Positions 1 to 8,675 of a DNA stretch of 21,377 nucleotides are shown piece by piece. The stretch's first letter is position 1, and each line of letters opens with the position of its first letter. The notes under the pieces were generated by a model. The model ran no database searches and was not told the origin of the DNA. It worked only from the letters and a program-made list of their open reading frames with translations. Source of the stretch: Chara braunii (Eukaryota; Streptophyta; Charophyceae; Charales; Characeae); NCBI GenBank assembly GCA_003427395.1, contig BFEA01000111.1, forward strand, positions 2,157,124-2,178,500, given 5' to 3'. Made by a program: the position numbers and the translations under genes.

Positions 1-78
1 TAAAAAAAAGGGGCAACGGCCAATGATGTGCCATTTCCGTTTTTATTGGGTCCTTTTTCTCCACACCTTCGCCTCTCG

Positions 79-100
79 CTCCGCGGCCGGAGCCGCGGAG
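79..100. repeat. Perfect 9-bp GC hairpin
   Basis: CTCCGCGGC at 79-87 is exactly complementary to GCCGCGGAG at 92-100, with a 4-nt CGGA centre. No T-run or neighbouring gene suggests a function; it may be the remnant of an inverted-repeat element. Confidence 0.55.
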
Positions 101-110
101 GGCCCCCTTG

Positions 111-199
111 TTTAGGGTAAAAGAGTGGAAAGCTCTACCTCGTTGTTTTGTTATCAGTAAATCACGTTTGCATTAAGACAGAGGGTTTAGGGTTTAGGG
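111..199 (+). repeat. Interstitial telomere-like repeats (TTTAGGG)
   Basis: TTTAGGG occurs at 111-117 and twice in tandem at 186-199, flanked by partial units (GGG before, CTTAG after). TTTAGGG is the usual telomere repeat of plants and many green algae, so this is the best clue to lineage. The run is too short to be a working telomere and sits among ordinary sequence, so it is an interstitial remnant, arising from repaired breaks, from an element that targets telomeres, or by chance. Confidence 0.6.
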
Positions 200-639
200 C
201 TTAGACAGAAACAACGCAAATTATGTTATAGAGTTATAGAGACTTCAAAGGGCTCATAAGTGTTCCAGAAAGCTCTTGCATAATCATATCTAGCCGACAG
301 CTTCATAGCTGAGAGGAGCAGATCTGGGATCAGACAGATTGGCAGGCAGAGTTAGTACAGGCCAGATTAGGCAGGGGTGAGAGGGGGTATATCCTTCCTC
401 AGGGAAGTAATCAATGCCGTCCTCTCGGGCCTCTCAGCCATAATGGGGAGGAGCGTGGGCGAGTCTTTTATGTATTCCATTTTGACTTGCCGGGGGAATA
501 GGAACCGGACTGTCGCTCCCCAGAATGGTAGGAGCCAGAACCGTGAGGTTCTGTTATTTAAAAAAAAAAAAAAAAAAGAACTTGAAAGAAGGCGATCTGC
601 AGAGGAACCAATTAAATCATTGATATGCTAGGCCACCTG

Positions 640-2035
640 GGCAGCCCGGCCGTGCAGCCTGGGCCTGGCGTCCGGGCGAGTCGCCTGGGGAGAGGCGGAC
701 ATCAGGGGTACCCGGGCAAGGTAATAAGTGGGGACAAACTTTCTAGACTACATGGCTCGCCTAGCCGTGCATCCCGGGCAATTTGCCTGGGGGTCACCTG
801 CAAGGGGCACCCCATGCAGTCAAAATCAGCCCTTTTTCGTTGTTTCCTTTGTTGTTTTGGGTGGGGGTTTTCTGCGCATGCCCGGAGGAGCAAAAATTAC
901 GGCTCTTTTCGAGTGTTGCCTGTTAAAGGGGGGAGGGGAAGGGGGGTGGAAATTGGTTCCCCAGGGACTACAGGGGTCTAGAGGGGGGTGCTTTAGTCTG
1001 ATTCTGTTATTTTATCTCCGAATCTGTGAGGTATTCTGGTATGACCCTCGGCCAAAGGTCGTTATGAAGGGGGGTGGAAATTGGTTCCCGAGGAGCTAAA
1101 GGGGTCTAGAGGGGGGTGCCTTAGTCTGATTCTGTTATTATTTTCGTTTTTTAATCTCCGGATCTGAGAGATATTCTGGTATGACCCTCGGCCAAAGGTC
1201 GTTTATATTGCAATTCTACACAACATTTTTTTTTTCTGGAATTTTCACTTTTTTTTTTGGGCCAACGGCTCCTGGGTCACACCTAGCGTTTGGAATAGGC
1301 AACTTCAGCAGTTGTCGAAACTGGGCGCAAAAAAAGCCGCTGCTAAATCTGCATTCCTGCCACTTCAAAACGAGGACCATAGTTTCAACCCCCCGCTAAA
1401 CTTGCTCATTCTGAAACTCAAATGATGACATTGGCGCCACTTTCTCTTTTCTTGCCTATTTCAAACTAAAAAGGTGACTCAGGAGCAGTTTCCCCTTTTT
1501 TGTTTTTTTTCTGCACTGGGACTGCTGAGAACCCTGCCGGCCACCGGGGCATGTGTGCGGGCAGAAGTAGGGTGCCCTGGCGCCCAGCAAAACAGCCTAG
1601 CAAGTTGGTTTTTTATTTTTTTCTTTCTGGTGGTGGTTTTCCGTGCACGCCCAAAGGAGCCCAAATCTGGGCTCTTTTCTTTTTTTGAGTGTTGAATGTA
1701 AAGGGGGGGAAGGGGGGTATAAATTAGTTTTTAGGGGGCTAAAGGGGTTTAAAGGGGGGTGCTTTAGTCTGATTCTGTTGTTTTTTCAACTTTTTTGTTT
1801 TTTTTTAATCTTCGATTCGGTGAGGATTCTTATGTGACCCTCAGCCAAAAGTCGCGTGCATTGGAATTCCTCACAACATATCTTTTCCTCTGTGTGTTTT
1901 TTTTTTTTTTTTTTTTTCCCCTGTGGCTGCTGTGATCCCTGACCGGGGGTCATGCCCCACCGGGCCCCCAGGCGTCCATCCGGGCACAAGTTGGGTGCCC
2001 GGTCGCGTGCAAAAACAGCCGAGTATGTTTTTGTA
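640..2035 (+). repeat. Decayed tandem array, monomer about 0.4 kb
   Basis: Three related monomers can be followed. Each has a GC-rich header (about 770-831, 1510-1597 and 1920-2020) ending in AAAATCAGCC or AAAACAGCC. In the first two, a T-rich stretch follows, then a G-rich body containing GGGGGGTGGAAATTGG, CTTTAGTCTGATTCTGTT and GACCCTCGGCCAAAGGTC. The body is itself duplicated in monomer 1 (starts near 941 and 1069, offset 128 bp) and present once in monomer 2 (from 1712). Header ends are 423 bp apart between monomers 2 and 3, and 766 bp apart between 1 and 2, the excess explained by the body duplication and the separate repeat at 1259-1354. The third monomer is cut off after its header. 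Copies are diverged and open frames inside them are not conserved, so this is non-coding repeat DNA, either old satellite or concatenated retroposons. Confidence 0.65.
1259..1354 (+). repeat. Dispersed repeat B, copy 1
   Basis: About 95 bp closely matching 14561-14653 in the same orientation. It includes an identical block of more than 20 bp around GGTCACACCTAGCGTTTGG and a second conserved end, GCTAAATCTGCAT. Similarity stops abruptly on both sides. Copy 2 lies within a decayed LINE, so this may be a LINE fragment, but a short independent element is equally possible. Confidence 0.75.
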
Positions 2036-2963
2036 AAAAAGAACAGAAAAGATGCAATGGCCATGGTGATGCACCACACGACTCTCGAAATCAAACCTGC
2101 TGCGTGCAGACCAGTCCATCAGTCCCTGCTGTGTACGGTGGCCACACCTTTGTACAGACAGACTATCTGTTGGTACTACTTGGTAGTTTATTTCTCAGTT
2201 ACATCAACTTACATGCGACCGGGAGCGACGCGTCGCTTTGCCATTGACATGGGCCGGTTCGTGAGTTGGTGTCGCCTTGTCGGCGCGGATCCCTGCGAAG
2301 GAATATCGAGGAGTTGATGTGGGCAACAGGGGTTACGGCGGCAGGCAATGGCGCGAGGTTCCGTTGGTGTTTGTTTGGCGTGGCCATCGACATGATGCTT
2401 CGGCTGAGGGTTCTTCCAGCCTTGATAACCTAGGCTGAAGAGGTCTCTTGCTCCGTGCTTCGTTTATGTGGTGTCACGGGTTGACACGCTAGAGGAAGGG
2501 GAGGCTGTCGTGGTGACTAGGATAGTCTTCATGAGATCTTGGGCATGGTAGTGGCCCTGCTCCTGTGCTCCTGCGCGAATCTAGTGGAGGTTGGTTGGGC
2601 AGCGTAGGCAGGAGCATCTTCTCATGTGGAGTGGAAGGAGGGAGGCTTGTTATAACCTGGAGCGTCAAAAAGAGCTGGCGGTTTCAAGCGTTCGTTTGAG
2701 CTGGTTCACCGGTTAAAGACACGGAAGCAGGTAGCGGCACAGTAATGACAGCGGCGATGGAGCGGGAGAATTTCGTACGAACATGTGTTGCGCTGCTTCG
2801 CTCTTCGCATCGGCCTGGCTTTTCAAATTGATTTCACTGATTTTAATTTTGCATCTTCTAATTTCCTGGATTCTTGCCCTAATCTAGTGCTTACACAGTT
2901 ATCTCCTATTTTCTGATCAGCCAAATTCTCATCTACATGCACACCCATACACACAAACATATA
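2036..2963. other. Anonymous stretch, moderately GC-rich
   Basis: Nothing recognisable. Short open frames exist on both strands around 1952-2393 (plus strand to 2317; minus strand starting at 2393, about 64 residues), but they overlap, lack known motifs and show no compositional sign of a gene. An unrecognised exon cannot be excluded. Confidence 0.4.
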
Positions 2964-2994
2964 TTTACCGGGCAGTTCTATTTGACGATATATA
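2964..2994 (+). repeat. Dispersed repeat C, copy 1
   Basis: TTTACCGGGCAGTTCTATTTG followed by GACGATATA matches 7674-7706, except for a 2-nt insertion (TG) in the second copy. Both copies run into AT-rich sequence immediately afterwards, as if this were the end of an element placed next to an AT microsatellite. Confidence 0.65.
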
Positions 2995-3540
2995 TATAAC
3001 TACATATACTACTGGTCACTAAGCATTTGAAACGTTATGGAAGCCCTGATAGGTTATTATCTATTCTCAATCGCTAGCACAATTCGTAGGGATCTGTTAT
3101 GTAATTACCTATCCTTGAAAATTTTCGACTATAATTTCTAAAAGTCCCAAGTGAAGTTCTATCATGATTTTCTAATCTTGGAACCCGAAAACTTCGGAAT
3201 TCTATTATTATAGCCATATAAATTTTGAAGACCCTTTTCGATAATTAGTTTTTGCTTCTTTTAAATTAGTGATACGTGTACGTGGTGGGAGCTGCCAAAC
3301 GTTGATTGGCGCAAGGGGCAGGGGAATAATTGCAACTGTCTTACTGCTGCCCTGCGCTTTCTTCAGCGGGTTGTTCAGCGGGTTGTTCTTAAAGATGTAG
3401 GGTGTTTTCGGGGGTTATTGCATATTTTTCAGAGGCCCTGCTTTTCCAAATTGCGATTTGCATGAAGTGATTCGACATTTTGGTAAGTGTGTCATCAATA
3501 ACTGTAGTCGGCTGGATCAGATCGTTCCCGGAGGGCTGAA
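2995..3540. other. AT-rich anonymous stretch
   Basis: No gene seen. The only structure I note is a perfect 12-bp tandem duplication, TTCAGCGGGTTG at 3362-3373 and 3374-3385. Confidence 0.5.
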
Positions 3541-3860
3541 CGGTAAGAAGGGGGAGGGGGGAGCATCTTGCAGGGGCATCACAAGGTGGGGGGTGAATGT
3601 CTCAAAGAGGGTAGGGGCGGAGTAGGGGGTTGCCCTATTCTGGGGCAGGGGCTGGTGTGTGGGTCAACATCAGTCCCAGCGGAGGCAGAAATGGGCAAGG
3701 GGCCGGGGCCCGGGGCGGCATGCTTTAGGTGGGAACTGCGTGCCCCTGGGGGAAGTGGGGCAGAGGGTTGGTCCTATACTGGGGCCGGGTGAGAGTGGGA
3801 AGCTCGCCCCGGCGGAGGCAGTGTAGGGCTGAGGGGGGAGGGGTACGGGGAGGGAGGGGT
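3540..3860 (+). repeat. G-rich degenerate tandem repeat, period about 135 bp
   Basis: The plus strand is dominated by G runs of 4-7. Two units align: CCTATTCTGGGG near 3634 with CCTATACTGGGG near 3773 (offset 139), and GGAGGCAG at 3681 with GGAGGCAG at 3814 (offset 133). Many closely spaced GGGG runs give clear G-quadruplex potential. The overlapping open frames here (for example 3568-3792) are glycine-rich artefacts of the G tracts. Confidence 0.55.
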
Positions 3861-4011
3861 GATCTCTCACAAAGAATCCTAACATGCAGTTTAGTATTTT
3901 TTCCCATTGGGTTTGCCTCTCGAGGAGGTTGTAGGAATAGGTGCTATCTGGCAATTCATCTATGATCCTGCGAAGGGTGGTCTAAAATTTGGTGGCCCTC
4001 GAAGACCGATG

Positions 4012-4231
4012 CTGGAGCAACGCTGGCTGGAGCCGGAGCCAGGTGGCGCAACTCTGTGACCTAACTTAGTGGGGGCGTGAGGCCTGCTAGAGAGATCTGG
4101 GGGGCTGTTTGCGGGGGGCAGTCACAGTGATCATTGGGGGTCGTAACTGGAGCAATGCTGGCCGGTGCTGGAGCAAGCTGGTGCAACTCTGTAACCTAAC
4201 CTGATGGGAGCATGAGGCCTGGAAGAGATTC
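4012..4231 (+). repeat. Direct repeat pair, 135 bp apart
   Basis: About 85 bp beginning CTGGAGCAACGCTGG at 4012 recurs from 4147 as CTGGAGCAATGCTGG. Shared landmarks include GCAACTCTGT, ACCTAAC and GAGGCCTG, at a nearly constant 135-bp offset. Copies are diverged by substitutions and a few small indels. No reading frame spans both. Confidence 0.65.
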
Positions 4232-4455
4232 GGTTCGTGCCGAAAACAGCCATGCTGGTGGTAGTCGTAGGTGGATTGAATAGGTTTCACGTATCTGATT
4301 CGTGGTTGGGAGGCTTTTTGACACACATATTACAGTGACTTGGTAGAGTTTGAGTAGTGGACCATGAATGCTTCTGAGTTCTTCCTTTTTTCTTCAATTG
4401 TTCTTAGCCGAAGCTGGGTAATGGCCCCGGCAGCTCATTTTTTGTATTCTGATAA

Positions 4456-4533
4456 GGGACGCTTGAGCCCGGTTCCCAGCCGTGTTGCTCCCCACCAATA
4501 GATTGGAGCATTGTCTCAAAAAAAAAAAAAAAA
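4456..4533 (+). mobile_element. LINE-type 3' tail with poly-A (copy 1)
   Basis: Positions 4456-4509 match the last ~53 bp before the poly-A of the minus-strand LINE (9576-9628 read in reverse): GGGACG, then a GGCCCGG-like box, then GTTGCTCCCCACCAATAGAT and GGAGC. A run of 16 A follows at 4518-4533, as expected for the 3' end of a retroposed copy. Weak similarity extends a little upstream (a TCATT...GTA...CT stretch), but no LINE coding sequence is visible further up. It is therefore either a very short 5'-truncated LINE copy or a SINE sharing the LINE tail. Confidence 0.75.
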
Positions 4534-4898
4534 GAAACATGGTGGTTTTTACTCTGTAGTATCTACCATCCAGCCAACACTGTAGTGGGTAGGTGACTAC
4601 TCTCGCCTTCGGGTTATTGCAGTGGCGTTGCTGTTTTTTTTTTTTTGTTGAATGAACTTTATTCTTATTGTTGGCAGTTGTTGCTGTTTTTTTTTTTTTG
4701 CGGTGCTCTGGTGCAGGTTAGGTACAGTGGGTGCACAACCGGCAAGGGTCATCAGATGGGTGAGACCATTCTGTGAAGTTCTGTCCACATTCTTGCTCAA
4801 GCACGGACACACACATTAGCACAGAGCCTGCCGTAAACAGACACCCAAAAGAAATTAGAATTACATCAGAAGGGGCGAGAGCCTTCTGAGGATGCTCG
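4534..4898. other. Anonymous stretch with T tracts
   Basis: No gene seen. It contains two T runs of about 12 (near 4634 and 4688) whose flanks are weakly alike (TTGCTGTTTTT in both), suggesting a local duplication of about 54 bp. Confidence 0.4.
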
Positions 4899-5048
4899 AA
4901 AGACCGTCACACAATGCAGAGTTTGCGACCCAGCTGTGACAATGAAAGCCAAGGAATGCACAGCAGGTGCGTGAAAGACAGTCACACAATGCAGAGTTTG
5001 CGATCCAGGTGTGACAATGAAAGCCACGGAATGCACGGCAGGTGCGTG
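4899..5048 (+). repeat. 75-bp tandem duplication
   Basis: Two adjacent 75-bp copies (4899-4973 and 4974-5048) differ at only about five positions. Shared landmarks are GTCACACAATGCAGAGTTTG, GTGACAATGAAAGCCA and GCAGGTGCGTG. The high identity marks a recent duplication. As 75 is divisible by three, a 92-residue minus-strand open frame (4866-5144) passes through both copies, but it has no recognisable domain. Confidence 0.9.
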
Positions 5049-5370
5049 TACACGCACGTGCGGTGGAAGGTGTTCAGTACTGAGAAATAGAAAATATATA
5101 GTGGTACATGTTACACTAGAAATCTGGTATCCGGCGCTACTCACAGGTTAGTCTCACTTGCTTTTTTTGCTCTTGGTTCTAGTACTGATGTATCATATTT
5201 ATTATAGCCAACTTCAACAAAAATATCGTCTCAATTCTTTTGTGATCTATCCGGTAGAAAAAATTGAAACTCACTCTTAGACTCCATTTCAGTTAGGCAT
5301 GCTGCTCCACAGTCTAGGTTGTGAAAGGTCATCCCAGATGTTGTCGTAGCAGGGGGCATGGAGGGGGGAA

Positions 5371-5372
<2 letters not shown>
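5049..5372. other. Anonymous stretch
   Basis: Nothing recognisable between the 75-bp duplication and the GT microsatellite. Confidence 0.45.
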
Positions 5373-5416
<44 letters not shown>

Positions 5417-5442
5417 AGGGGAGTGTGTGTGTGTGTGTGTGG

Positions 5443-5482
<40 letters not shown>
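5373..5482 (+). repeat. Interrupted (GT)n microsatellite
   Basis: Three GT blocks (about 5373-5415, 5422-5441 and 5445-5482) are separated by GGAGGGGA and GGAG. The related interruptions suggest the block plus its interruption was itself duplicated. The threonine/histidine or valine/cysteine open frames across it are artefacts. Confidence 0.95.
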
Positions 5483-5483
<1 letters not shown>

Positions 5484-6111
5484 ACAGAAGAAATTTAGAA
5501 ATTCTTAACCGCAAAGCATAGTGAGACACACCCAACCCCATACTCCGCTAGCCCTTCTCTCCCTTCCATCCCCACTCCTCTCCTGGCCCCCTCCCCATCT
5601 TCCAGCGGGATCCCCTTTCTGTACCCCCTGCCTCACCCCCCTTTCTTGCCCTTTCCACCATCACAGGAGGGACCAGCCTGCGAAAAATACGAAAGAAAAA
5701 CAAAGGCTTAACCAGGATGTCTGGCCGTGGTACGTGGTCGCGTTAACTGAGAATGATGTACCTGTGTTATGATCCTGGTTGTTTGTTGTCAGATGACCAA
5801 CACTCGCTCACATAGACTTCCAAGTATGCCCATACATACACAGAAGGAAGGGGAGTCGATGGGAGTATCACACCGCACAGGGAGAGATAAACACAGCGAA
5901 GACTTGACCATGCCATATGACAGTTAACACTGAAAGTGCAATTCGCTCCACAGAATCCTCACAACCAGTCACAAAGGAAAGCCGAGTAGATCACATCCAG
6001 GAAACAATGAAGCAATGATAGTTCACACACAGTATTTACACTGTTTATCAAACTCAGAGCCTCGATTTGTCAGAATAACCCCATAACCATGGTGCGCTGC
6101 TCAGAAGTGAG
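5483..6111. other. Anonymous stretch with a pyrimidine-rich segment
   Basis: Positions 5525-5665 are strongly C/T-rich and end in CACCATCACAG, which resembles a splice acceptor with a polypyrimidine tract. There is no recognisable coding sequence after it, so I do not call an exon. The rest shows nothing. Confidence 0.4.
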
Positions 6112-6270
6112 CAGCGCTTCACTCCCCAACCCTGAGTAACGGCTATAACTAACCCCGAGTCCCTGAATCATCAAGCGCCACCCAAATACAGCCTCCAGAG
6201 GGAAGCGCCACCCTGAAACAGGCGTCTGAGGCCAAGCGCCTCTCAGAGGATGAAGAAGACGACCAGCGCC
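6112..6270 (+). repeat. Periodic AGCGCC motif, spacing about 30 bp
   Basis: AAGCGCC occurs at 6173, 6203 and 6234, and CAGCGCC at 6264, giving spacings of 30, 31 and 30 bp. A related AGCGCTTCA lies near 6113. Sequences between the motifs are only weakly similar, so this is at best a very decayed 30-bp minisatellite. Confidence 0.4.
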
Positions 6271-7040
6271 ACACTGCCAGATGAAGATGAAGTGCCGATG
6301 GACTTCCCGGATGGAAGTCTGTAGCAGCACCGCCACTCCTGACAACGATGATCTCTGAGGAAGACAGGCTGCAGCTATGGCTGCAGTGCCACACACTCTG
6401 ACACCCTACTCCTGAGGAGGGTTCAGCAGGGCACCAACTTCTCTCGCCTCCAGCAGACTCCAGATAGCTCAGACCTCCGAACAGCCCCGTGTGCTGTCAG
6501 AGTCCAGCGTCGGTCCCAGCTATGGCCGACACTCCGCAGGTCCAGCTGTGTCCATCTTCTCCAACGCTGAAGCTGTCACCACTTCCAGTTTCTGCGTTGC
6601 GCAGCAGCGATGCACACGGTACCAACTGCCAATCTATCTATACTCTACACTAGCCTAGGCACGACCTAGACCGGACTGGTAGGACTGACCAGTACCATTT
6701 TTCAATTTCGGCCTCTAGGGCCTCTCCCTACCCGGCTATAGGCTATAAGACCGTCTATCAGGGTAGGCCTTTAGGGCCTGTCTGTCCTAGGGGCAGCCCG
6801 GGCCTGCTATTCGCAGTTAGGGTAGCTGTAGGGAATTCAGTTAGTGTGGGGCTATAATTTTCCCAAATTTGCAGATATGTCCCTCACAAATTTCCTCACA
6901 GTCAGCTGTCTCGGTTAGCCCTCAGCCAAACGAAAATTATGAATCTAACCTACCTACGGTACAGCCTCGACTCGACGGGCTACGGGCCACCAAAACCAGC
7001 AAGTCATTGCACCTGTCTGGAATCATGTTCAGATACAGAA
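6271..7040. other. Anonymous stretch
   Basis: No gene recognised. A plus-strand frame is open from about 6414 to 6653 without an ATG and with serine-rich, unrecognised sequence; a minus-strand frame is open over 6149-6497. Locally, GGCCTCTAGGGCCT near 6711 and GGCCTTTAGGGCCT near 6767 are a duplicated, nearly palindromic pair. Confidence 0.35.
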
Positions 7041-7129
7041 ATGCTGTTTGAACCTAGGCTACCCGCCGGGCCGCCCGGGTCACCCTGTTTTCCTGAGTTG
7101 CCCGGCCGTGCAAGGACCAGGGACGGTCC

Positions 7130-7175
<46 letters not shown>
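7041..7175 (+). mobile_element. Possible retroposon: GC-rich body with 42-nt poly-A
   Basis: A GC-rich segment beginning near CCTAGGCTACCCGCCGGG ends in a pure A run at 7134-7175. The 13-mer GCCCGGCCGTGCA at 7100-7112 also occurs at 644-656, and CTAGGC followed by a CCGGGC-rich stretch is present at both places, so the body may belong to a dispersed family. I find no clear A and B boxes and no target-site duplication, so the class is unsettled. Confidence 0.4.
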
Positions 7176-7176
<1 letters not shown>

Positions 7177-7484
7177 ACTCCAACAGATCCGAAAAACTTC
7201 ACACATATCTAAATTTTCAGGGAATTTAGCTATTCCAAAAAAAAATGAAAAATCGCCAAAGATGGCGGTGTCGAAAACGTGTTTGTGAACTCACTGAATT
7301 TAATTTTTTATTTTTATTTTTTAGTATTTGTTTTTCGTAATTTATTTTTATTTCAAATTTGGCAAGGAATTTGGATGTAATGCACAGGCAAATCTTGTTT
7401 AGTTTATTTTTCTTCATAGCATATCTTTTTTTCAGATTTTTTTGATTTTGTTTTCTTTTTTTTTGGGGGGGAGGGGGGGTCCGC
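7176..7484. other. AT-rich stretch
   Basis: Low-complexity A/T sequence with no gene. The minus-strand open frame 7226-7525 is lysine- and asparagine-rich owing to base composition. Confidence 0.5.
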
Positions 7485-7568
7485 GTTCGGCCCGAACGGC
7501 GGAACGCATCCCCAAGGGGTCCCATACGTTCGGGCGTTCGGGTTCGGGTGTTCGGCCCGTCCCGAACG
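7485..7568. repeat. GTTCGGG module with inverted copies
   Basis: GTTCGG at 7485-7490 faces CCGAAC at 7492-7497 around one base. GTTCGGG follows at 7528-7534 and 7536-7542, TTCGGG at 7543-7548 and GTTCGG at 7550-7555. CCCGAACG at 7561-7568 closes the module in inverse orientation. CCCCAAGGGG lies at 7510-7519. The GC-rich, foldable block stands out sharply against the AT-rich sequence before it and lies 26 bp upstream of the hammerhead-like core. Confidence 0.6.
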
Positions 7569-7593
7569 CCGGTTACCCTGTATATTCAGCCTC

Positions 7594-7630
7594 CTGATGA
7601 GTCTGTGAAACTCCGACGAAACAGTTTGTC
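7594..7630 (+). ncRNA. Hammerhead-ribozyme-like core (candidate)
   Basis: The conserved hammerhead pieces appear in order. CTGATGA is at 7594-7600. A 3-bp stem II is formed by GTC (7601-7603) and GAC (7615-7617) around an 11-nt loop. GAAA is at 7618-7621. A short stem III is formed by ACA (7621-7623) and TGT (7627-7629) around GTT. The cleavage-site base C is at 7630. Short stem III hammerheads of this kind are known from Penelope-like retroelements and retrozymes. Against it, I cannot pair the flanks into a stem I: upstream CCTC does not complement downstream ACAG, and a type III permutation using CTGT at about 7579 also lacks stem I. It may be a decayed copy, one that pairs as a dimer, or a chance match. 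Confidence 0.4.
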
Positions 7631-7673
7631 ACAGCCCCTCGTTTGTTGTCCTCTTCTCCCTCTCTGCCTACGG

Positions 7674-7706
7674 TTTACCGGGCAGTTCTATTTGTGACGA
7701 TATATT
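7674..7706 (+). repeat. Dispersed repeat C, copy 2
   Basis: TTTACCGGGCAGTTCTATTTG followed by TGACGATATA is almost identical to 2964-2994. It lies about 44 bp downstream of the hammerhead-like core, so the two may belong to one element whose 3' end is this motif next to AT-rich DNA. Copy 1 does not carry the hammerhead core. Confidence 0.65.
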
Positions 7707-7983
7707 ACATTTTTCTGTTTTTTGGCCCGGCCTGGCAAGTGGTTCCCACTCCCGGGCTACTCAGGTACCCTGGGTTTGACGTGCAACCCCCTCGGCAGAT
7801 GCCATGAAGATGCCATGATGTTTCAAACATTCCTCATTTTTTTTGGGGGGGTGGAAAACAAAAAGGAAAAGAAAAAGGAGAAGGGGATTCTTATATGTTA
7901 TCTTGTCCAGATGCTCTGCATGTGTCTGTTGCTGCCATTGTGTGTGGATGGGGGGAGGGGGGCAGGATGGGGGAAGATGGTGG
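7707..7983. other. Anonymous stretch
   Basis: No gene. The duplicate GATGCCATGA occurs twice near 7798-7820, and a purine-rich segment covers 7855-7885. Confidence 0.4.
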
Positions 7984-8053
7984 AAATGATGGAGATGATG
8001 ATGGAGATGATGATGGAGATGATGATGGAGATGATGACGGAGATGATGATGCA
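7984..8053 (+). repeat. 12-bp minisatellite (GATGGAGATGAT)
   Basis: About five to six units of 12 bp, with small variants (GACGG, GATGCAG) at the 3' end. Being divisible by three, it opens all frames locally and yields an aspartate/glycine-rich frame on one strand and a histidine-rich one on the other. Neither extends into recognisable protein. Confidence 0.9.
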
Positions 8054-8633
8054 GACTTGAGCGCACGCAAAAATGATGGAAGTCGAGTGCGCTATACTAT
8101 TTTCGTGAAGGTTTTCTGAGGATGACTATACTATTTTCCGGTGGCTTACGCTATAGCGGCTATACTACCACCACATAGGAGGAGCACCTTTTTCTCAAAC
8201 TGGGGACCACAGTAGGCCCAGATTTTCCCCTCTTCGACTGCCAGTAAGCGATACTGTACCGGGCCTGATCGGGGTCAGCAGGGTTTTGAGGTCCCGACAC
8301 AAGCAACAGTCGAATTTGCCAGTGATGCTAGAGGAATTGCAGTCAGGGCATACTCACACTAGGATTTGCTTTTACTTATTTTCTGGACGTAACTGCAGCC
8401 AGATGCATCCAGGTCAGGCTGTGAATGCGGTCAGATACATTTCAGATAAGAGTTAATGATGCGAGTAGTGAAGGACGCCCTTGAACCTGGAAAATGAGAG
8501 TGTAGGAATTTTGACTCTTTTCTTTCTTTATTTATTTATTTCTTTCTTTCCAATAGATAAAACAGCCTGGTGGCCAAGACCTCAATCCCGGCGGTTCTCT
8601 TACCACCGCCAGGATAGCGGACTTGGGAAAGGG

Positions 8634-8637
<4 letters not shown>
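8054..8637. other. Anonymous stretch
   Basis: Nothing coding is recognised. TATACTATTTTC occurs near 8092 and again near 8126, followed by TATACTACC near 8161, a weak local repetition. Confidence 0.4.

Positions 8638-8675
<38 letters not shown>

Larger units (their letters stand above)
1..640. other. Anonymous non-coding stretch
   Basis: I see no gene here. It contains a GC-rich hairpin, a short telomere-like run (both listed separately) and an A tract of about 18 at 559-576. The open frame at 377-631 runs through this A tract and ends in lysine-rich low complexity, so I do not regard it as coding. Confidence 0.6.

Noticed and set aside
377-631. 84-codon open frame ending in a lysine run
   Set aside because: The frame runs through a genomic A tract, has no recognisable motif and sits in non-coding sequence.
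4899-5048. CRISPR-like direct repeats
   Set aside because: There are only two adjacent 75-bp copies with no spacers, in eukaryotic DNA; it is a plain tandem duplication.
5231-5521. Open frames rich in Thr/His or Val/Cys across the GT microsatellite
   Set aside because: Simple dinucleotide repeats translate openly in all frames; there is no flanking protein sequence.
7226-7525. Lysine-rich 99-codon minus-strand frame
   Set aside because: Explained by AT-rich composition; no motif and no supporting context.
7895-8119. Acidic DDDG-repeat open frame (and histidine-rich frame on the other strand)
   Set aside because: Direct consequence of the 12-bp GATGGAGATGAT minisatellite; the flanks are not protein-like.
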